A stretch of DNA of 64,000 bases from Cardiocondyla obscurior (lineage: Eukaryota > Arthropoda > Insecta > Hymenoptera > Formicidae). Below the pieces are notes generated by a model. The model ran no database searches and was not told the origin of the DNA. It saw only the letters and a list, made by a program, of their open reading frames with translations. The stretch is from NCBI RefSeq assembly GCF_019399895.1, contig NC_091870.1:2562001-2626000 (forward strand). The letters are read 5' to 3'. Within the stretch, counting starts at the first letter, position 1; the number at the start of each line of letters is the position of its first letter. A program made the translations under genes and the position numbers. This document shows positions 23,477-34,200 of this stretch, in pieces.

Positions 23477-24679
23477 ATGTCAGACGACGGGGACTTTCAA
23501 AACTGGATGAAAGATTCCATGTCGAAGATCATTGAGATCCTCGGATTAAACGCCGACGAAACTCGATACGCGGTAACCAAATCCACGGGCAGGTTCATGT
23601 CCGTCATAAATTACGTGCGCTTGCAATTTAAAAACAAAAAAACGGAACGCGCCGAGGAACTTTTCATGATCCTGAAGAAACCCTTGCAAACTTATCCTCT
23701 GAATGACTCCATCACTCTTCAGTTTCACAACGAAATCTTGTTTTATCAAACGTACGTCCAGCCGGGCGAAAACTACGCGAGATGTTTCTACGTCGATGAA
23801 CGGCCGCCGACCGATTCGGTGATTGCTCTGGAGGACGTCAATAAACGAGGATATCAGCCTTGTCCGTATACGTGCAACGCCCCTTTAGAATACATATTGG
23901 CAGCGATGCGCGAGATTGGACGATTCCACGGCAAAGGGTACGCCACGAAGAAGTTACACCGGGAGAAGTTCATCGATATCGCGACGCGACTTCGGGAAGC
24001 TCGATATTTTGAAGCGGCGGACAACCCTTTCGAAATCATTTGCAACGTTCGGTCGACCGAGGCTATAGAATATCTTCGAGGTCGCGGCTACGACGCAGTT
24101 TTCTGCGATAAAATGGAACCCTTGCTGAAGAACGCGTTTGAGGAGGTGATGATGAAAATATCGGAACCGCGCGAGCCCCTGTCCACGTTATGTCACGGCG
24201 ATTTTACGCTGGACAATATTCTTTTCGAGAAGAAGGACGACGGGCAGATTCGCGCGATGCTAATCGACTTCGCGTTTCTTAAACACTCGACGCCCGTCGT
24301 CGATCTTTCCACGTTCCTTTGCCTATCCTGCTCGAACGAAATAATGAAAGACAAGTTTCACGAGATAATCCGGGCCTACCACGATGCGTTGAAAGAATGT
24401 CTGTTGGAAGCCGGCGTTTGGGACGCGGAGATATTCTCGTACGAAGCTCTGCTGGACGATTATAAAAGAGGTGCTCTTTTCGGTTATGTCATCGCGTGCT
24501 TTTATCTACCGACGCTATTAGGGTATCACAAAATAGACGAAATAAAAGAACGTATGTTACATTTAGGTGTACACGAATGTATGAAACAATTGAAATACAA
24601 CGACGAAGTACGAAAGATATTAGCCGACATGCTGTTAATAATGAAAGACTTTGGGTGCTTGAAACATTTCGCGGGATAA
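23477..24679 (+). CDS. EcKinase-like / CHK kinase-like protein, array gene 5
   Basis: 400 residues from M-S-D-D-G-D-F. The frame is open back to an ATG at 23297 (60 extra residues), but that extension has no counterpart in the other genes and probably precedes or overlaps the transcription start. Motifs: MILKKP in place of the usual ILKRP, FHNEILFY, HGDFTLDN from H240, and IDFA with D264, then VVDLSTFL. FHGKGYA places it with genes 1 and 4. It is the most divergent at the C-terminus: the GGDE(I/M)SKILADML block of the others reads YNDEVRKILADML, so the two glycines are lost. The linker after YLRGRGYDAVFCDKMEP is also altered. Catalytic residues are intact, so activity is expected but with possibly different substrate handling. 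It is the last member; no sixth copy or fragment was found up to 31 kb. Confidence 0.94.
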   Translation: MSDDGDFQNWMKDSMSKIIEILGLNADETRYAVTKSTGRFMSVINYVRLQFKNKKTERAEELFMILKKPLQTYPLNDSITLQFHNEILFYQTYVQPGENYARCFYVDERPPTDSVIALEDVNKRGYQPCPYTCNAPLEYILAAMREIGRFHGKGYATKKLHREKFIDIATRLREARYFEAADNPFEIICNVRSTEAIEYLRGRGYDAVFCDKMEPLLKNAFEEVMMKISEPREPLSTLCHGDFTLDNILFEKKDDGQIRAMLIDFAFLKHSTPVVDLSTFLCLSCSNEIMKDKFHEIIRAYHDALKECLLEAGVWDAEIFSYEALLDDYKRGALFGYVIACFYLPTLLGYHKIDEIKERMLHLGVHECMKQLKYNDEVRKILADMLLIMKDFGCLKHFAG

Positions 24680-24972
24680 AATAATTTTAAAACGTAAAAC
24701 AAATATTCGTACAATTACGTCATCGTTATTCCCGCACGTATTTATTTGCGCGTAACTATTATTTTGCCATTTAAAAATGGACCGTTCGATAAAACGGTCG
24801 AGTGCGATTAAATTAGATTTAAGATACATCGCGGAAGTGAAATAATGTAGATAAAGAAACTGAGTCCCGCTAATATTTTTGTATGCACGACACTTATAAC
24901 GGGCGCGACAGTGGCCCGTGCCACATTGGTGAAATTGTTCTCCCGTCCGTGCAAGTGCGAATCTGCCTTTCA

Positions 24973-24978
24973 AATAAA
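24973..24978 (+). terminator. Possible poly(A) signal of EcKL gene 5
   Basis: AATAAA about 290 bases after the stop. No nearer canonical hexamer was seen, though ATAAAATAA directly after the stop is a weak alternative. Confidence 0.25.
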
Positions 24979-25566
24979 GAAGCGCCCGCACGGTCAGAAT
25001 AGCTTTATTATTTCCATACGCTTTTCCGAGCTAGCGGCAACGTTTATCGCGAGACTTATGCCCTAGGTTCATGCACGAATTAATGCAAAAAGTGCTAAAT
25101 CAGCGATATTAATATTATACTATCAAAGTACTGCAAGTTATGTTTCACGACAAATTCTTAATTGAAATATATTTTGATTAAACAAAACATTATTTTATGT
25201 TACATGTAAAAAAGAAAAAAAAAAAAGAAAAACTAAAAAACCAATTTTGCGGATAAGTGTCACACTTATCGCTGTACGTTTATGTCTTGCGTGTTCTCTC
25301 TACGCTAAACGTTCATTATAATTACATAATAATTTTGCTACAAAAACTTACGCAACATTGTCACCACGCTATACATAGAACGTAGATGATTAGATATAAA
25401 ATGTAATAAATCACGCATGTTTCGCAACACTTTATCGCAGTACTTCAATTTTGATCTAAAAATCTTGGTATTGCAAAAATACATTTTAAAGAAAACTGAT
25501 ATGACATACGAATCAAAATAAAAAAAAATGTAAAAATGCAACTTTAATTATACAAATATATAGTTT

Positions 25567-25608
25567 AAAAAAAAAAAAAAAAAAAAAAAAGAAAGAAAGA
25601 AAGAAAGT
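25567..25608. repeat. Poly(A) followed by (GAAA)n microsatellite
   Basis: About 24 adenines followed by four GAAA units. Simple sequence; no flanking duplication noticed. Confidence 0.9.
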
Positions 25609-26019
25609 GCTGCGTAATAATTATAACTTTGACTGATTACAAGTTGAAAAAGTTTTATTATCTAGTCAAGAGCATTCAGAGCTCTCGTCGTCTATCGACC
25701 ACGTACAAACCGATTAAACATTCTAACAGTAGAAAACGGTCCGTCGATCGCTTTGAGCGAGCAGCGCCGTTACAACAGTTTGAGAAGCCACCAATCGCCA
25801 GCGTTAACGTTCCCTTGTCGTCTTCCGCATAGTTGTCGAACCGTTGTCCGGGATAAGTTTGATCGTTAAGGCCAAAGAATGCGACACCGTATATATCGCC
25901 TAGTACAGAACTTTTCGAGAGCGGCCCCCAAAGCGAGTTTAACAATCGTCGAACTTGCCGAATAAATGCGATATTGGGAAAAACAGACAGGGTATGTATC
26001 GTACGACAGAAAGACATAA

Positions 26020-26068
26020 AGAGGGAGAGAGATAGAGAGAGAAAGAGAGAGAAAGAGAGGGAGAGGGC
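26020..26068. repeat. (GA)n-rich tract
   Basis: An imperfect GAGAGA/GAAAGA purine tract of about 50 bases. Such tracts can bind GAGA-type factors near insect promoters, but no gene start was identified beside it. Confidence 0.8.
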
Positions 26069-29000
26069 GAAGGAGATGAGCGAAGCGGAAAAACGCAAAG
26101 AAAAACGGTGAAAGGGTTAGAGAAAATCGGAGTAAGGAGTAACAGAGGCAAGCTGGAAAAGAACGAAGTACGAAACGGGAACACTTTAATCGGACAGCAG
26201 TTAAGAGTTCAAGTAGAGTGTTGCGCCTACCACCGAGTTCCTCCGTAGTCTTTCTATCGATGAAGCTCAAGATTAGGAACGTTGTTACTCCGTAACGATT
26301 CGAAAGAGATTCTCGTAAACAATCGTTTGTCACTGTTCCGTTCTGTCTTCGTGAAACGAATTAAAAGATAATATTTTTATTCAATTAATCGATCAATTCT
26401 CACTCGATAATTGGCGAAATATCACAAAGATATACAATATTATTTTTAATTTTCTATATTTTGATATCCCTCAACATATCCGTATTAAAACGTTTTATTA
26501 TTAAAATTGTTTTCTTGTTTATTTGATACGCGAAATATGTTATAAGCACATTTCAAAGATTAATTCGGGAATTAATGATAAACCGACAACGAAAAACAAA
26601 CCGTCTATAATTAAATGAGGTCTGGACTAAATAAAGAAAAATATGTCGTAATTATTTAGGTTATCACGGAGGAGATAAATATTTATTAACACTTTATTTT
26701 GGAATTATTAAATATGCAATGTAAAAATGAACGAATTATCCTGAATTAAAATATTTCAGAAATAAATAGATATACCGGTGCATTTGTTTCGTTAAATTAT
26801 CGGAGGTACGGATATTCTCGATAAATACGTCTACGGTGAGGACGACAGAAACTATTCGATTTGTTCCGATAATCAAGCGAGTAGTCGAGCAGGATGAATA
26901 AATCCATCCCACCACCCGCATTCCGAAAGGTGTATCCCGCGGGAATACTGCGGCGATTTACCTTCGGTTCTCGTATTTGTCTCGCGAACGAAGGACTTCC
27001 CGCCACCCGCAGCAATCTACAACAGTTGCTTCGTCCAAGTATTCAATCGCTCGAAACCAAGACGATCTTCTTGCGCAATGACCGATATCGTTGTTCGAAG
27101 GAATCCTCAAACTTCACTCTCTCCCCCTCCCCCCGAAATTATAATCGATTTTCGTTGTACGCGCCAATACTCTGAATACATGATTGACACTCTTGAGAGA
27201 TTAGGATTTCGCGAGGAAACGGTCTTCCGTAGCAGACCTAGCCATTTCCTCTCGATAAATGATCTTCGTGAAACGTCATAAAAATGACGACCGGAGTTCT
27301 GGACGTCGCATTTGTCCGCGGATGTTGTCGCCGCTCTCACTTCCGGTTGCACATACATACACGCTAGTCCGATACTCGGGATCTCAGATTATATGATCGA
27401 CAAGATACATGAGCCGGCGGTACGAGGAGGCGGCGGAGCAGGAAGACGGGGGAGACGGGCGAAGGGACGATGGGAGGAAGGAAGGCAGAGGCAAGCGCGG
27501 ATAGAATCTTGAGGGTAAGGGACCGAACGCCGCCGCCGGGAGGATATGGGGACCGCGAGGGCGAGAAGTATGCAAATGCGAGAGTACATTTATCTCGGCA
27601 CCACGCCCATGTATTTCCTGGGAGCTTCCGGACGCATTGTCGGGGACGAATCGAATACCCACCGCCCGTCCTCCTGCCCGCCGACACCCTGCCGTCGGCG
27701 AGCACACCCGCAAACACGCGGCTCGTCTGTACGCGCGAGCACACGCGGGATCCCTCTGGCCTGTACGCGTATGTGCCACCGGTCCGATACTCCGGAGATT
27801 TACGAGCAAACTAGCCCTGTTCCCCAGGGCTAATAGACCGGCAAGTTATGGACCAATTCAATTTAATTTCGAAAATAAACAACCACCATCGGCGACGTCG
27901 GTCAATTTATTCCGAGGTCTCGCGAGCCGACCGCGATGCGGCTGTACTCGGACACTGGGCCGGAGTGCGGGCCTTCGCATACGTAGTTTGAAACTTTCCC
28001 ATTTCCCCCCCCCCACAGTCCACCCACTTCGTCATACATGCGAACGTTAAGCTCACCCTGAACCCTCGTAAGCTGGTGACATCAAGTTCCGCTTAGATTT
28101 TCGCCGCGATAATAAGGGATTTAATTGAAGCGTCCGTCCCCCGGAACGAAGTTGTGTCGTTACGCGAATTGTGCACCGCAACGTTTACCGACGTTAAATG
28201 TAAGAATTACAAATATATTATTGTATAACTGTGTAAATTAAAAAAAAAAATGTAACGCACCGTTATGCATACATACGTAAGTACTCAAATCTATTTCAGT
28301 TACGTCGCGTAAAAGTAATTTAGAACAAAATAAAAAAAGAAAGAAAAAAGAAAAAAAGAAAAAAATGTACCAACGTAACGAGTGCAGTAATCCGATTTTG
28401 TGTTGTAAAAATAATTGGGGAGTCTCAGGGAAAAGAGGAAACTATGAAATATATACGATTGGCTCCGTAATGTTTGTATCAATTAGAAGAGAACGAAAGA
28501 AAGACGGTAACGGATTCGGACACGCTCTTGTTACCAAGAAGTAGCCGAAGTTTAATGAATTATCGTACTTAGTTCCTCGCAACGACAAGAAATCGATGCA
28601 CGTTAAATTACGGAGTGGTAATAAAGCGAGCGGTGTAGTAAAGTCGGCAACGGCTCATTAAATTCTCTCGATAGTTTTCCCGATCCGATTTATCGATGCA
28701 CGCCGCGGCTTCGTACCTTATATTCTTCGGCCAAAGTATAACCTAAGACTACGCGCTTCACCGTGACAAAAATAAAGTTGCGCGTCGAAATTTAATATTA
28801 TAAACCAGAACGAACGTCGCTTGAATATTATTAAGTAAATTTCTCAATTTTGATTGAAAGTGTTCATAAAAAAAAAAAAAAAAAAAAAAATAGTGTTTCG
28901 CGTAAAATTACAAAGTTGTGTAAATTAAACTTTAAATATAAGTAAAAGATATTTAATAATTCGCAGGTAATCATATTACTTCTTAATTTTCACGGAAATA

Positions 29001-31014
29001 ATTATTTTCGTAATGTCATTTTTTTTTCCTTTTTTTTTTCTTTTCTTTTTAATATCGCAATTTTTGGCGCAGCAGGACTGACGCGACAATTTAGAGTTCA
29101 GAGACATCCCAACGTATGTTTCGAGCACGAACCGTTGCTACTTCGGTAACCAAATGATTTAGCCGGCCAAATGATGAATGTACCGCCGCGGCCGCTAAAT
29201 TACGATGCAAATTGTACCGACTCCGAGTCATTCTCCCGTGAGTTGCACCGCCGCCGTGCAACTTTCTCGCGAGCAAAATTGGAAAACTGCATCGTGAATT
29301 ATACGTTAATTGCGCGTGACTCTGGGCAAAGCGCAGCTTGCGTGTTGACATCGTCCGCGAAATTGCAAACCTCCCCCGCGTGATAACACGTGTTACGATT
29401 GAGAGCCGAACGAAACGGTACTTGAAAAAAAAAAAAAAATCGCGTTTCAGCGCGCCGCGCGTAGGAACCGCAAGTGCGGGGACGGCCCCCCGTTAATATC
29501 GTCTCCGCATATTTTACAAAGAGGAAAACTAAAAAGAGCGCTCTTTCAGTTTGTTTGATTAATGGCAATTTTCTCATTATCAGCTCGGTGGGTCCGTTCG
29601 ATTAAGTGCTCTGAGTGGATTATGCTCCGTACACAAGCCCCCGTTTCTTTCTTTTGTCACTTTGGGACAAACAGCGGCGCCGGTCCATTATTGGATGCCG
29701 ATATTCATCGTGCTTGACCTGTCGATAGATTCACGAGCGTCCGCTATCTTGGCCCAGCACGTACCATATTCTCTCGTAATCGCGCTGTTACAGCGGCCGT
29801 GTTGATCGTCACACGTGTAATTGGGTCCCTAAGACTATATATCGGGATACAGTTCTGTCCGATTTCGCATCCGCCGGCATCGTAAATATGCTGTTTCCAT
29901 GCAAATACGCGCTGACGACATTGCGCGCGGTTATATCGTTGTATAAATACGCAAAATAATAGTACGCCGCGTTCGAAATAATCTACAGATAGAAAACACT
30001 CGTAAAAATAAATTTCTCGCCGGGTCATTTTGATGCTGAAACAAGTGTAACGCGCGCGAAAAGAAAGTTATATAACGTGAGAAGTAATGACGGAGAAAAT
30101 ACGATTTTCTCAAGTTCACATTTTCTGTTCGAGGACCGATCGAATGTAAGGAGGGAAGAAAATAAAAAAAATAGCGTCCGATGACGACAGAGTTATTCGG
30201 TGTAAAATGGAAAAGCGGGATAAGCAAGAATCTGCACTAAAACGATCAAATGACAGGCTGCGCGCATTTTTTTTTTTGTTCAACAACAAAACAGAGTCAG
30301 GATACGAATTCTTCCCTGATCGAGATCGAAAAATAGAGCGGGCAAACACAGGACATTTATGCGAGAACACGATAGTAATTTATGTACCGTTGAGTAGTAA
30401 ATGAGTCAAAAAAGAAGAAAAAGAAAAAGCCATCCTTTTTTATAAATCGTGACAATTGGAAAATTTCGAAAGAGTAATTCCAGATTTAATCTAAAACAAT
30501 TATTAAAAATTTCGTAAAAATCGCCATTCCGATAAAAATGCGCGCTTTATAAAGAAAAAAAAAAAAAATTACCTCTACCTTCTTCCTATCTTTCGTCCGG
30601 TAACCGACTCGTAGCACACGAAAGAGATGTTTTAACGGAAGTAAATACGCATGCTGGATGTGCGAAGTGTATCCCGGTGACTATCGGCTTCTCCGACGAG
30701 TGCTTCGTACGTAAAAAGCATTTGCGAAAAGTGTTTGAAATTAATTGCAGGCGCGAGAGCGGCGATCTCGGCAACGTACGAAGCTCGCGCGCGCAATAAA
30801 CGGACCCGAAGAGAACCGGCCACGCACATGTAGACGTGAGGTAGGTCCGAAAGTGGGTCACCAGCACGCGAGCTGTCCTACTTTACGCGTTATCGCTCTC
30901 TTTCTCTCTCGCGGCCTTGCCGGCGACAAACCGCGGTTGGCGCCACGCGCACCTGCGGTGAACTTAACGCCGTACGGCTCGCGCGCGCGACGTCAAGCCA
31001 TTGCCCCGCACAAG

Positions 31015-31260
31015 ATGGCTGACGCGGTAACTAACGGGTTTGACGAGTCTCAATACGCGCCGAATATTCGTCCATCCGACGAGTACGTACAAATATATTT
31101 CTACAACACATCGATATATTTAATTAACCAGGAAAAACTTTTGTGTTTCAGACGAGAATCGAGAGGAGAAGCTAACGTGCCGCCGTCGTCGATCCGGCCT
31201 AACATGCGACAACCTGAGGGAAGGAGACTTCGGAGAGGCATCCTGCATCAGCGGAGCAAG
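31015..31260 (+). CDS. Possible spliced small coding exon pair (A+B module relative); uncertain
   Basis: An ATG in a strong context (CAAGATGG) at 31015 opens a frame beginning M-A-D-A-V-T-N-G. A plausible donor GA|GTACGT (intron from 31083) and acceptor TTTCAG (ending at 31151) would remove 69 bases, and the joined frame stays open to the donor AAG|GTAAGT after 31260: 22 codons plus 2 bases, then 1 base plus 36 codons, 59 in all. The frame is also open if the intron is retained, and it extends upstream to an ATG at 30745. The second half is arginine-rich and matches no family I know. Against coding: the homologous exon at 50874 has a stop codon at once in the equivalent frame. It may be the 5' part of a gene continuing beyond, a short ORF in a non-coding transcript, or chance. 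Confidence 0.25.
31152..31260 (+). ncRNA. Exon-like A+B module, single-exon relative of the 51-kb modules
   Basis: A 109-base segment bounded by a strong acceptor (TTGTGTTTCAG) and a near-perfect donor (AAG|GTAAGTGATC). Its left part aligns with the exon at 50874 (GAATCGAGAGGAGAA against GGATCCGGAGGAGAA, then CTAACG in both). Its right part, from 31214, aligns with the end of the exon at 51012-51139: about 39 of 46 positions with one 3-base gap by hand alignment, ending in GCATCAGCGGAGCAA in both. The first bases of the following introns are similar too. No C-type exon (GCTGCTGCGCATC) was found downstream. Called ncRNA because no reading frame is shared by all copies; a dispersed repeat is the alternative. 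Confidence 0.5.
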
Positions 31261-34200
31261 GTAAGTGATCATTTTTCCTTTACATAAAATTAATGTGCCG
31301 TTTAATTCGAAGAAAGAAATTTACTTTCTTCTTTTTTTTTTTCTTCTTTTTTTTTTATTGATTTGATATTTAAGACATAAGTGAAGACGTTCGACAAAAA
31401 CTCTATAGTAGTAGTTCAATATGTTAGAGAAAAAAGAAGCCCATGTATGCGGTCGGATTATCGCATATCCGATTACATCCCTTTCGACAGACGCTAAGAC
31501 GCTAACAAGTGCAAACTATGGCTTCGTACTACACTTATCTATTGCCAATCATACCCGTCAAAAGTGCAAAAGAGTATACCTTTTTAAAAAGTCATTACAA
31601 TCTCTCACATATAAAGCTCACGATTCAATAATCACAATTGTATAACGAATCGTATTTATTATACGTGGCAATCAATTTTTATTTATTTGTTTGATTTGTT
31701 ATCGATAAAAATATTTGCTGCAAATGTTAGCGTAATTGACATGCATTTTCTTGCGGTAATTTCAAATAACGTAAAAAAAAAAAAAAGAAGAAAAAAAAGG
31801 ACGGCACGGATATTACAAAAATAGGTGGAGATGCATAAATTCTTCGATCGATTACCAATATTACTATTTACTACTTGAAACGAATATTGCGCGTACTCAA
31901 AACGTTATCTCACGATTTCGAGCGCTAATTTCCAGCTCCATCGGGACTGCGCGTGTATTGTAATTTAAATGATTAACGATGCAGGGAGTCGCTTTATGCT
32001 TGCGAAACCTATATTAACAAAATTATCTCCTCGATATTAATTAAATTGCGAATTCGGCATAAGATTTACCGTCGCCGTCTTAAAGTTTCATTAAAACCAA
32101 ATCACAATTTAATCGCCGCTGAAGCTAACGTTAAATATTGACTACGAGCAATAGCCGAGGGTCTGATTAAATTCATAATAAAAATTCCGACGCGACTGAA
32201 GGAGTTTATGCGGCTCATGCGAGTGAAATTTTCTGGAAAACATCGCGTCGCAACGTGGCGGAAAATTTGATTTCGCTAATGGGATCTTTCATCCCGGTGT
32301 TACATCCCGCAGAAAATACTTGGAGAAGTAAAATCGCGGAGTTTCGAACAATCTCGACATTAATTCTACCTGCGCCGCCGGCCGAAGGCTCTCCTTTTGC
32401 CTCCTCCCCCCTTTTCCTCACCCCGCCGTTCTGGTGCACGCTTATAGAAATATTTTCTATAAAGCGCGCCCGCCGCGCACAATGGCGAACGGCGCTGGAA
32501 GTGAAAATACTTTGTCTTGTTTTCAAAGGGACTTAATATTTATCATTGCGAAACGCTTAAAAGACTGTTGCAGACAGGTCGCATAATTTAAGTGTTCCCT
32601 CCACTCACGCTATTTTGCATGCTGTCTCGTCCAAGTGTGCCGCGCGCCGTAGTTTTCATATCGAAGGCGGGTGGCTTTCGCCCGCACGCCGACGGAATCG
32701 ATAGTTTTTGCGAATGCCGGAAATGCATATTCCCCGACTATCGCCCGTCTGATCGCCGGCCGGTCTTTCATTTCCCTTTTTCGACGTAAGAGTTACAACG
32801 CGGTATAATATAGCCTCGTTATAAAATGGCAAAATTATAACGAACGCGATTCTTACCGGGTCTACTAACGCTGCGGCAAAAATCTCGCTTTGTTTTCTCG
32901 GTAAACTTTTATCTGCGATACATCGCTGCGCTCGCTGCAGATTTTTCAGACGTGTATTAAAATAAAGCCCACCCCCCCCCCTTTAGATCGCGATTTAAAA
33001 CGCTTTATTGTACAAGTTCTTGTAATTTTTCGACCGACAATTATCAACTTTCATATTAAATATCGTTTCACGCGTAAGTGGTAACGCTAATATTTGCCCC
33101 GATATTTTCCCGTGATTTTCATATTATTCGCAAACACTTTTTTTTTTTTTTTTCCCCCGTTCCCCTTCGCGGCAGCGAGAACACTGGATCGTTGATGTGA
33201 AAAAATAACATCCCGCGCGATGCACGCTACAGCTCTGTGTAATCACGCTTATTGTTAGGACAGACCGATTTATTTTCCCGTACTACCGCGTGTGTACTTT
33301 TCTATCGAGCAAAAACATCCAGACCTAATTAATAAAACAAATGCGCCTTTCATGTACGCCTTCGTACATCTATCGCGCGGAAAATTAATCCCCCGTACGA
33401 AACTCGTCGCGAAAATTAAAAGTACACTTTTCCCTCATCGCGATCCGTCTCGCTAATAAATTACGCGTCTGATTAACGGCGGCGCCGCCGCTAAACTGAT
33501 CGATCGCGGGGGCTGATAACCGTGAAATCTGTACAGATAAATTAGCCTTCGTGAAGGGATTTCGGTCGGTGAGTTGCGCAATAAAAGACGCCCGCGTTCC
33601 CGTTATTCTTCGCGGCAAAAGCTTCTTTATTCGCCGCGTATTAATCGATCCGATTCACTTAAATTATTATTTTTTTTTTTTCTTTTTTTTTGTTTCACAG
33701 CTAGAGATCGTTCTGTCGCACAGCGGATTTTCATAGCTCGCGGCTTTCCTTTTTACTCGCATTCGCGGACGACGAGAGTACGTCGGGACTCGCGTGTTTC
33801 GCGTGGTACGCTTAAACGGCTTTTTAACATTCGTCGCGTGTACGCTACGAGAGTGTGGGGGTAACGCTCCCGCAAAAAAGAAAAAAAAAAAAAAAAAAAA
33901 TACACACGTACCCTCTCGTCTAGCTATACGTGAGATCGAAAAGGATAGAGAATCGGAAGGTCTATATAGCCGCACGACACGTACGTATGTGGCATGTATA
34001 CATAATGTCGCGGATTGCCTACGGTCTTTTTACGTGCAGATTTTTCGAGTCGAGCTTTCTTTTAACGAGAATGCCGAGGCGTAGATAGCTTTTAGACTTC
34101 GAACGATTAAAAATATAAAAATAAGTACACGAAAAAAAAAAAAACAAAAGAGGGGGTCGATAAATTGTAAAATAATTTTTATTTACACTTCTGCGTGCCT

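Larger units (their letters stand above)
24979..30744. other. Non-coding region after the EcKL array
   Basis: AT-rich to about 25.6 kb, then a mixture of AT-rich and CpG-rich sequence, strongly GC-rich at 27.4-28.0 kb. No exon with a recognisable domain and believable splice sites was found. Simple tracts include A/G-rich sequence at 28323-28364, A23 at 28868-28890 and T/C runs at about 29018-29051. The GC-rich part carries several overlapping open frames on both strands, as expected by chance from base composition. Confidence 0.5.

Noticed and set aside
27384..28050. Several overlapping open frames of 95-141 codons on both strands
   Set aside because: All lie in GC-rich sequence poor in stop codons, overlap one another in different frames, and show no domain.
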